Positions 55,701 through 64,000 of a DNA stretch of 64,000 nucleotides are shown in pieces (positions within the stretch are counted from its first letter, which is position 1; the number at the start of each line of letters is the position of its first letter). A program made the translations under genes and the position numbers. The stretch spans positions 85,590,087 to 85,654,086 of the forward strand of contig CM043966.1 in NCBI GenBank assembly GCA_014529385.2, written 5' to 3'. This DNA is from Adiantum capillus-veneris (taxonomy: Eukaryota > Streptophyta > Polypodiopsida > Polypodiales > Pteridaceae). Under the pieces are notes generated by a model, which worked only from the letters and a program-made list of their open reading frames with translations, searched no databases and was not told where the DNA came from.

Positions 55701-57841
55701 TTCATTACAGAAGTAATAGCAGAAGCTGATACAGTAGGAATAGACTCCCCTTTAAGCTTTACATCCAGAATATGAGTCTTTCCCCTGCTCTGTACAGTGA
55801 TCTTTTTGTTGTAGGCATCCAGGATTCCCTGTACACGAAACAACCAAGGAATACCTAACAACACATCACATCCGTCCAGTGGCATGATGTAAAATTCTTC
55901 AGCATCTACATAGGACTGGATATGTAGACGCAACTTTCCAATGATGGGTGTCACAGCCTCTGTATGGCCAGGACATGCCAAACCTGCCTCTGCTGTATAC
56001 CCCATCTCTTCAGGTCTGATTCCCAACTTTGAAGCCAATTCTGGGGAAATAAAGTTGGCTTTGGCACCTGGATCAAAGAAGATAAGCACTGTTTGATCCC
56101 TAACCTTTCCCCATGCTCTGCAAAGCTCACTTGCATCTGAATTTGGCTTGTCGCCCACCATATCTGGCACTAGACCAGCCATGGGCTTCTTTCCTTTCTT
56201 GTCTTCCTTGTCTTCAGAATCAGCTGGCCTTTTCTTTGTAGGACAGTTGTAAGCAATGTGGCCAGGCTGCTCACATATAAAGCATTTGTTCTCTGTCCTC
56301 AGGACCTTCTTTTGCTCTTCTGACTTGCGAGGAAAACGTCTTTTCCATTTCTTTGCTGGTCCTTTTTCTGATTCAGCCGTAGCTTTGTCTTTCCCTGCGT
56401 TGGCTGACTCCTGAGTCCCTTTAGGAGCCTCATTGGGAACGTGCTTCTTGGCTGAATTTTTCTTGCCTGATCCTGCCTTGACGCCAGTGTTAAATTCACA
56501 ATCTTCTCCCTTGAGCAAACCATTGCCAGTGTTTGCTACCTCGATGAGCTGCGTCAAAGTAGTGACTTTGGTCTTTGTGCAGTATTTTCTCAATCCTTTG
56601 GGTAGGCCACAACAGTATTTTTCAATCTGTTCTGTCAATGGCACAAACCTATAGGAAGTTACTGGAAGTAGAGCTTTCCAAAACTTCCGATTGTAATCAT
56701 CCAGATTTCTGCAAGTGGCAGCATTAAGCTGGTGCCATTCTGTCATGACATCTGCTTCGAAATCATCAGATAACCATGCTGCTGCAAAAATCTGCTTGAA
56801 GTAAATCCATGTGGACGGAGCTTGCCCTTGAAGCAATAAAGTTGTCCACCATTGTCCCGCATTCCCTGTCAAGAAAGTGGCTGCCTTGCGGACCTTTGAA
56901 GCCTCTGTAAAGTTTCCCCCTGCATAGGCCTTGTCAAACTGTTGGAGGAATGAAAGAGCCTTCTTCCTGTCATCAAACCCTGTAAAGGTCGTGAATGACA
57001 CTCCTTTGCCACCTTCTTTGTACGGAGTTGGCCTCTCCAGCGGCGTTAAATTGTCATATGGAAGTGACTGAAACATGGGAACACTAATAGGGTTCATCTG
57101 TGTTCCTTGGCCGCTATTAACTTGACCTGGAAATGCCATATTTGGCTGCTGATTTGTAATTCCAGCCATACCAAAATTTGCTTGTGGCATCCCAAATTGT
57201 CCCTGAGTGCTTTGAAACCCTGGTTGCATACCCATGACACTGTACATGGGGTTAGGCATCATCGTTTGAGCACCCGCAAACACTGTTCCTGGCGTGTAAA
57301 ACCGATTTCCAGGTGCATGACCAGCCATGCTTTGGAATACGGATCCACCTCCAAAATAGCCAGGGTGTACTGAAGGTGGTGGGAAGACCTGTTGCATAGC
57401 CTGTAAGTTGCTTCCCTGCCCATTAGAACCAGCTATAGGCTGCTGAAAGGTGGCGGGCTGAACTGGTACAGCTTGAAAAACTGGCATCTCAGCCACCTGT
57501 TCTTGCACCTTAGGGATAGGTTGTGGAGACTGCATGTTCTCCGTCAAGTGTACAGGTGTTTCCATTGACTGTGCGGTATGAATCACCTGTGCTCGAGCCT
57601 TAACAGGCTTTTGAATATGATCCAGTGACCCAACTTGCTGAGACGGAACAGGAGGTTGCAGAAAGGCTAAAAACCTCGGATTCTGCATTACTTGTGTGAA
57701 CATAGCCACAGCAGTAACCAACTGGGTCCTGAATATATCATCATCAGTCTGTGGTGGTCTTGAGGACTCACCCACTTCATGTGTCTGTTGACCCTGTGAA
57801 GAGGAAACCTCTTCAGTCACATCATCTGGTCTGTCAGCCAT
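52778..57841 (-). pseudogene. Element I gag-pol with one nonsense codon
   Basis: The ATG at 57841 (MADRPDD) starts a frame of 1400 codons to a TAG at 53639-53641; the same frame then stays open to 52778. Domains, with approximate residues: Gln/Met/Pro-rich N-terminus (1-280); gag core (280-400, GQWWTTLLL); zinc knuckle CFICEQPGHIAYNC (about 518); protease FFDPGA (about 587); RT with FFDD (about 930); RNase H (CDACGSS about 1080, TDHQT); integrase HHCC (about 1250-1300), D (MDF, about 1327), D (SDRD, about 1389). The nonsense codon lies between the second Asp and the Glu of the triad; H has a Trp codon there, so a G-to-A change explains it. Downstream are the Glu (DGQSEE), HNAFHVSLLRPY and the chromodomain (RRYLVKFKNYPPMDAKWM). 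Integrase would be cut, so this copy cannot insert by itself. Confidence 0.9.
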
Positions 57842-57949
57842 AATTACAATTCCCTGTGTCTCGTCTATGATCCCCTGTGTCTTCAAGCCCAAAACTGCCC
57901 AAGGCTCACTTCTATGGAAAAAAGTGATTTAATCCCGTCGATGGAACCA

Positions 57950-59425
57950 TGAAACCGGCCTGTTCGATCCAAAAAGGGCGGTAGACTTTACTTTAAACCT
58001 TGATTTAGCTTTCACCCATTATTAGTCGTCTATTTTACCTGTACTTTCAAGACACATCAAAGGGGAGAGGGATACAGGCTGCTAGATTGCACCTGTATGA
58101 GTAGACGGACACCAGATTGGCCCCTAACTTAGGCGCCCCTTTCGGTATTTCTTTATTGTTCAAAAGAGGGAATAAACGCTGTGGTTCCTACAAGCTGCCC
58201 CGCACAAACTCGGCTGAATTTCCACTGTTCCAGCCCGATTTCGGCAGCATAACTGTACTAGAACCCTTCACGGTCAGTATTCCCACGCATTGACTGACTT
58301 TCCCGACGCATACGGGCACTTTACAAAACCTGGCGAGAATCTGCAGCACGCTGGATTCTCTGTTTTCAGCCCTGAAAATGCGCCAGATCGCCTGTACAGC
58401 GGTCCCCTTGCGTCCCCGAACCTCCTGGGGGTATTAGGGTCCGTTTAGGGCCAAAACCCTAAACCTGCAAAAATACACAGCAGGCTGTAATTCACTGTTT
58501 CGGGCTCCGTTTCGCGTGCCGGTCGCATCCCTAGCAAGTCCTCGAGCTCCCGCACCTGTAGGGCTACTTGCCCTTTGAATCGGACGAGATTTCTGGCGGG
58601 AAACCTCTCCGAATTCACCTGTACCTGCGGGGGGATTAGCCGCTAGCTAATCCAGTACCTGTGCAAGAGGCTCTTGCCTCGGCAATCGCGCATGAACCCA
58701 CACAACTGTACATTGGTCAAATGAAGAGCCCACTAGAGGGGCATAACATACTGCCAAAGGGGAGAGAGAGGGCAGTGCGTAGCGTGCAGGGCATCACTCC
58801 TGGCACCGCACTGTGCATAAGAGGGAAAGCAAGCACTCCATAGCTCTCAACCTGTGACAGAGACTTGCAAAATGAGCCTCCCAGCTATAAATCACGTTTT
58901 TGCCTTCTCTATAAGTAGTAAACTGGCCTCAGAGTGCCAAGTGTCACTCATTTGTGCATTTTCCCGCTTTAGACCCTCGGGTCTAAAAATATCTCACCTG
59001 CAGCCTCTGTTGACTTGGCCACAGAGTAACAAAATGATCCCATGTCAAACTGCACGTAATGACGCGAAGACATTTTCAGGTCCCAAAATAGCAGTTCCCT
59101 AAATTTTAGGAGATGCTGCCATTATATCTTTCTAGGTCATCCGACCCTCTTTGTACACTGTGGCCACATCCAAAACTGAAATGTAGCCTCTGTAGCAAAG
59201 GATTCCACTTTGGCTAGTCAATGACCCCACTTGGCTAACCATAGTCCTTGTCCAACCTTAGTGCTCTCTTGCCCTCAGGCCTGGACTCCCTCTGGACAGT
59301 TCCACACTAGCTATGCAATGCAGGGCAGTTAGATTTCCCGAGGGGTGTTTCCAAAAAGTGAAAGTAAATAGATAATAAGAAAGAAATCAACAAAAAGGAT
59401 AGATAGTAGTCACACGCTGGTGACA
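57950..59425 (-). repeat. Element I 5' LTR (1476 bp)
   Basis: It precedes the PBS (minus strand TGGTTCCATCGACGGGAT, 57932-57949) and the gag start. See the element entry for its two differences from the other LTR. Confidence 0.93.
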
Positions 59426-62144
59426 GCCTCCGTACAGGGTTAGTGCGGCTCAGCAGAAAGAGATAATGGGCCAAGTACAGGAGTTGTTAGAAAAGGGGCT
59501 GATTCAGCCCAGTTCATCTCCATTCTGTTCTCCAGTGTTGCTGGTGCAAAAAAAGGATGGCTCATGGCGTATGTGCATCGACTACCGTGCACTGAACAAG
59601 AATACCATCAAGAATAGGTTCCCTATACCTAGAATTGATGATATTATGGACAAATTAGAAGGAGCAGCTCTGTTTAGCAGGATAGATCTAAAGAGTGGGT
59701 ACCATCAGATCCGCATTAGATCAGAGGATGTGCACAAGACTGCTTTTAGAACGACGTTTGGCCTTTACGAATTTTTAGTGATGCCCTTTGGTCTCACAAA
59801 TGCTCCTGCTACGTTCAATAGGATGATGGACAGAATTTTCCGTCCACACCAGCAGTTTGTTGGTACATTCTTTGATGACATGATAGTCTACTCAAAGAAT
59901 GAAGAGGAGCATAGGCATCACTTGGCCATTGTGTTCAAAGAGCTACGCAGTCATAGGTTGCTCATCAATGCAAAGAAAAGTAAGTTTTTTCTGGAAGAGA
60001 TTCACTTTCTGGGACACATTGTCTCAAAGGATGGTGTCAGAATGGATCCTGCAAAAGTTGAAGCGATCAAGTCATGGCCAAATTTGAAGACGGTGCATGA
60101 TATCCGAAGCTTTTTGGGACTATGCTCCTATTACAGAAGGTTTATCCGAAATTTCGCTGAGATTGCTTCACCTTTACATGCTCTTCAAAAGAAGGCAGTC
60201 ACCTTTAGATGGACACAGAAAGAGATTTCAGCTTTTAATCTCTTAAAGGAAAAGATGACTTCAGATCCAGTCATTGTGTTGCCAGATCTTAGGAAGTCAT
60301 TTGTGGTCCAGTGTGACGCCTGCGGTAGTAGCATTGGTGCAGTGCTAATGCAAGATAGCAGGGTAGTAGCCTATGAGAGCAGAATTTTGCAAGGGCCAGA
60401 GATGACCATGCAGGTCTATGAGAAAGAGTTACTGGCTGTGATTCATGCGCTCTTAAGTTGGAAACACTACCTGCTAGGTGCAGATTTTGTTGTCCAAACG
60501 GACCATCAGACCTTGCGATACTTCTTGACACAGACAAAGTTATCTGAGAAGCATATGCGATGGGCAAATATCTTGTCCATGTTTCATTTTCAGATTGTGC
60601 ATGTGGAAGGCAAGAAGAACGTTGTGGCTGATGCCTTGTCAAGGAAGCCACAAATTTCAGCTGTGTCGATTCCTTATGATCATGAACTTGATGATATGAG
60701 AGAACAGTATGCAAATGATGAAGATTTTGCAAAGGTCTTCGAGCAGCTAATGGATGGACAACGTCATGAACACTATCTTCTCAAAGAGGGGTTCATGATG
60801 ATGCATGGCAGATTGTGTGTCACAAAGCCATTGCGACGCAAAGTTATGGAAGAGAGTCATGTCCCACCGTATGCAGGGCATCGTGGTATCGATGCTACAG
60901 TTAAAGCGGTTGAGACATTCTTCTACTGGCCTACATTGAGAAGAGATGTGGATGCCTTTGTGCGAGAATGCCTAATATGCCAAAAGGTCAAGTTTGACAG
61001 GCAAAAGGCACCAGGGTTATTGCAACCACTACCTATTCCAGATAAACCATGGGAAAGTATTGCTATGGATTTTATCTTTGATCTTCCGAGAACGCAGACA
61101 GGAAACGATGGTATTTGGACCATTATTTGCAGATTCAGCAAACAGGCTCATTTTATTCCTGTCAGGAAGAAGATAAAGCCAGATCAGATGGCACGCTTGT
61201 TTATGAGCAATATTTTCAAGTATCATGGCATGCCACAGTCGATTGTTAGCGACCGTGATCCACGCATGACAAGTTTGTTCTGGAGAGGCTTGTTTGAGAA
61301 TATGGGCACCACGCTCAAATTCTCTTCGTCATTTCATCCTCAAACAGATGGGCAGTCAGAAGAGGCAAATTCTACTGTCCTAGATCTGCTGAAGTGTTAT
61401 GTGTCAGAGCATAAAGGAAAGTGGGAGCAGTATTTGCCATTGGTGGAGTATGCATACAATAATACAGTGCATTCATCGACTGGCAAGGCACCCTTTGAGA
61501 TAGTTGAAGGTGGCAAGAAAGTTCCTCCCATACTGCATACAAAGGACAAGATATTTGAAGCAGATAAGTATGTTCAGGACATGGATGAAATGTACAAGAA
61601 GGTCAAAGTGGCCTTAGAAAGGACTCAGGCAAAGCAAAAGAAAGCAGCTGATCGTCACCGTCGTGAAGTGGTATATTCACTTGGTGATTGGGTGCTTTTA
61701 CGCTTTGAAAAGGCAAGGTTAAAGAAGATGAAGGGCAAGGAAAGACTATTTCCAAAGCTCAGCATGCGTTACTATGGGCCTTTTCAAGTGTGCGACATAA
61801 TCAGTGATGTTGCATATAGGCTGAAATTGCCTGACAGTTGGAAGATTCACAATGCGTTTCATGTGAGTCTTCTCAGACCCTATGTGGGTGATGTGCCAGA
61901 AGATATGCCAGCTGAAGATCAGCCGGAAGTCGAGGAACTTGACGAGATCTTGGTCCCGGAACAAATTTTGGCACACAAAGAAAGGAAAGTGAAAGGCAAG
62001 GTTGCTAGGCGTTACTTGGTAAAGTTCAGAAACTATCCACCAATCGATGCGAAGTGGATGGAAGAAGGTGCACTTGCAGAGTCACCAACTGTGTTATCAC
62101 TTTACCTGGAAGCCTTCGGTTTGCAACCTACCTTGACCCCTTGA
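59426..62144 (+). pseudogene. Element H pol, second part: RT, RNase H, integrase, chromodomain
   Basis: It continues the H pol frame from the insertion point. It is open to the TGA at 62142 and has no defects I can see. It has RT (LLVQKKDGSWRMCIDYRALN near 59540; FFDDM near 59870), RNase H (CDACGSS near 60320), integrase HHCC (60870-60990), D (MDFIFD near 61070), D (SDRD near 61250), E (DGQSEE near 61360) with Trp intact at the place of the stop in element I, HNAFHVSLLRPY (61850-61885) and the chromodomain (RRYLVKFRNYPPIDAKWMEE, near 62010-62065). It is separated from its gag and promoter by 8.7 kb, so it is counted as broken. Confidence 0.88.
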
Positions 62145-62717
62145 GTTTCAAAGCTAAATGGATTGTCAGTGTGACAATGGCTTCTGAAACAAATGATGTA
62201 CATGGTATTTAAAGTGAGCTCAAATCAAATACCTGTTACATGAATGTTAGAGCTGTACAGATTGTCAGTTTGGCAATTGCTCTTATGGAATGTCCAAAAG
62301 TTTGGTTAGTGCTATAGAAGTGAGTATTTCTTGTCAATTTGTCAAGGATACAGTGATTGCTTCTATTAAAGAGTACATGTGTAACTGCATTCTTAAACTG
62401 TCGGTTTGGGTATGCTCGAAAGTGTTACGGGATCCAACGTGTACTATAAGACAATGGCAACATGTGCAGCTACCATTTTGTCATTGGAACGTTAGTGACT
62501 CAAAGCAATGGCAGAGTGCGAAGCTACCACTATGTCATTGGGACAGGGTTCACACGCAAGCAATACATGAGTCGACGAGGTGTTGAATACACCAGGGTTG
62601 ACAATGAGCATGTATGTGTCGTATATGTGTTGACAGGTGTTGAATACATCAGTGTTGACAGTAAGCATGTACGACATAGATGCAAACGAGGACGTTTGAG
62701 ATTTCAAGAGGGGAGTA
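62145..62717 (+). other. Element H 3' noncoding region with PPT and hairpin
   Basis: The same layout as in I and C: the palindrome ATTGTCAGTGTGACAAT at 62162-62178, a related ATTGTCAGTTTGGCAAT about 100 bp later, two GCTACCAYTWTGTCATTGG units near 62470-62545, TGTTGAATAC repeats, and the PPT in TTTCAAGAGGGGAGTA. Confidence 0.8.
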
Positions 62718-64000
62718 TGTCACCAGCGTGTGACTACTATCTATCCTTTTTGTTGATTTCTTTCTTATTATCTATTTACTTTCACTTTTTGGAAACACCC
62801 TCGGGAAATCTAACTGCCCTGCATTGCATAGCTAGTGTGGAACTATCCAGAGGGAGTCCAGGCCTGAGGGCAAGAGAGCACTAAGGTTGGACAAGGACTA
62901 TGGTTAGCCAAGTGGGGTCATTGACTAGCCAAAGTGGAATCCTTTGCTACAGAGGCTACATTTCAGTTCTGGATGTGGCCGCAGTGTACAAAGAGGGTCG
63001 GATGACCTAGAAAGATACAATGGCAGCATCTCCTAAAATTTAGGGAACTGCTATTTTGGGACCTGAAAATGTCTTCGCGTCATTACGTACAGTTTGACAT
63101 GGGGATCATTTTGCTACTCTGTGGCCAAGTCAACAGAGGCTGCAGGTGAGATATTTTTAGACCCGAGGGTTTAAAGCGGGAAAATGCACAAATGAGTGAC
63201 ACTTGGCACTCTGAGGCCAGTTTACTACTTATAGAGAAGGCAAAAACGTGATTTATAGCTGGGAGGCTCATTTTGCAAGTCTTTGTCACAAGTTAAGAGC
63301 TATGGAGTGCTTGCTTTCCCTCTTATGCACAGTGCGGTGCCAGGAGTGATGCCCTGCACGCTACGCACTGCCCTCTCTCTCCCCTTTGGCAGTATGTTAT
63401 GCCCCTCTAGTGGGCTCTTCATTTGACCAATGTACAGTTGTGTGGGTTCATGCGCGATTGCCGAGGCAAGAGCCTCTTGCACAGGTATTGGATTAGCTAG
63501 CGGCTAATCCCCCCGCAGGTACAGGTGAATTCGGAGAGGTTTCACGCCAGAAATCTCGTCCGATTCAAAGGGCAAGTAGCCCTACAGGTGCGGGAGCTCG
63601 AGGACTTGCTAAGGATGCGACCGGCACGCGAAACGGAGCCCGAAACAGTAAATTACAGCCTGCTGTGTATTTTTGCAGGTTTAGGGTTTTGGCCCTAAAC
63701 GGACCCTAATACCCCCAGGAGGTTCGGGGACACAAGGGGACCGCTGTACAAGTGATCTGGCGCATTTTCAGGGCTGAAAACAGAGAATTCAGCGTGCTGC
63801 AGATTCTCGCCAGGTTTTGCAAAGTGCCCGTATGCGTCGGGAAAGTCGATCAATGCGTGGGAATACTGATTGTGAAGGGTTCTAGTACAGTTATGCTGCC
63901 GAAATCGAGCTGGAAGAGTGGAAATTCAGCCGAGTTTGTGCGGGGCAGCTTGTAGGAACCACAGCGTTTATACCCTCTTTTGAACAATAAAGAAATACCG
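62718..64000 (+). repeat. Element H 3' LTR, cut by the window end
   Basis: 1283 bp of an LTR matching 46796 to about 48078. The window stops inside the AATAAAGAAATACCG block. Confidence 0.9.

Larger units (their letters stand above)
50728..59425 (-). mobile_element. Gypsy family 1 element I, young inverted insertion (TSD GCCTC)
   Basis: A complete 8698-bp element on the minus strand. The LTRs are 50728-52204 (1477 bp) and 57950-59425 (1476 bp); comparing them line by line I find one substitution (50744 A versus 57966 G) and one single-base deletion. GCCTC flanks both ends (50723-50727 and 59426-59430). Taking out the insert and one GCCTC puts the flanking pol codons of H back in frame. All parts are present: LTRs, PBS, gag-pol, 3' noncoding region and PPT. 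One nonsense codon in integrase is the only coding defect I can see. Confidence 0.93.
46796..64000 (+). mobile_element. Gypsy family 1 element H, split by element I; right end outside the window
   Basis: 5' LTR 46796-48270, PBS, gag and first part of pol (to 50727), the insertion of element I (50728-59425) with its duplicated GCCTC, the rest of pol (to 62144), a 3' noncoding region, PPT and a 3' LTR from 62718 cut by the window edge. H by itself has about 5.7 kb of internal sequence. Its LTRs show several differences from each other (for example a 1-bp deletion near 62800 and a changed CTGTCACAGG near 63280), so H is older than I, as the nesting requires. Confidence 0.9.

Noticed and set aside
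46796-64000. The inverted arrangement of H and I taken as one large palindrome or a foldback transposon
   Set aside because: The GCCTC duplication and the restored pol frame show an ordinary LTR insertion in opposite orientation.

Overview
This window is nuclear DNA from a land plant with large, repeat-filled introns. The evidence is Ty3/Gypsy retrotransposons with C-terminal chromodomains, Copia-type gag, a plant-style PPR gene fragment, a tRNA-derived SINE, and a spliced host gene whose introns are packed with nested LTR elements. The intron sizes and the style of the PPR repeat fit a fern or another non-flowering plant, but I cannot prove the lineage from sequence alone.

Host gene. I recognise only one host gene with confidence. 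Three plus-strand exons (2138-2332, 23595-23700, 23807-23867) join in compatible phases. They encode the membrane-anchored N-terminus and first WD40 repeat of a TBL2-like (transducin beta-like 2) protein. Intron 1 is about 21.3 kb, intron 2 is 106 bp with a GC donor, and intron 3 runs beyond the window (over 40 kb). If the gene is intact, almost the whole window is therefore intron.

Intron 1 (2.3-23.6 kb) holds: a relic of a short LTR family (family F) cut by a solo LTR of a second family (family E, TSD AAATG); a solo LTR of Gypsy family 1 (8024-9497, TSD CTCTA); and a gutted Copia element (9893-22479, TSD GAATG). One LTR of the Copia element is split and now contains a SINE tandem array, two damaged Gypsy pieces around an expanded LTR, and a PPR pseudogene fragment.

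Intron 3 (from 23.9 kb) holds nested insertions. A non-autonomous family E element (30007-41751, TSD CGTCA) carries a His/Asp-rich ORF and no polymerase; it contains a minus-strand family D Gypsy element with an intact gag-pol of about 1547 codons. A minus-strand Gypsy relic (G) is split in its zinc-knuckle codons by a complete non-autonomous family F element (43290-46105, TSD GTGGC). A family 1 Gypsy element (H, from 46796 past the window end) is split in pol by a young, inverted, same-family element (I, 50728-59425, TSD GCCTC, LTRs almost identical).

The elements form four LTR families (1, D, E, F) plus Copia. Families E and F make no recognisable polymerase and would depend on enzymes supplied by others. 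Families D and 1 encode gag, zinc knuckle, protease, RT, RNase H, integrase and chromodomain. Families 1 and F share a conserved LTR block beginning AATAAAGAAATACCG although the rest of their LTRs differ. Long GA/CT, AC and homopolymer C/G tracts are common, several of them inside LTRs.
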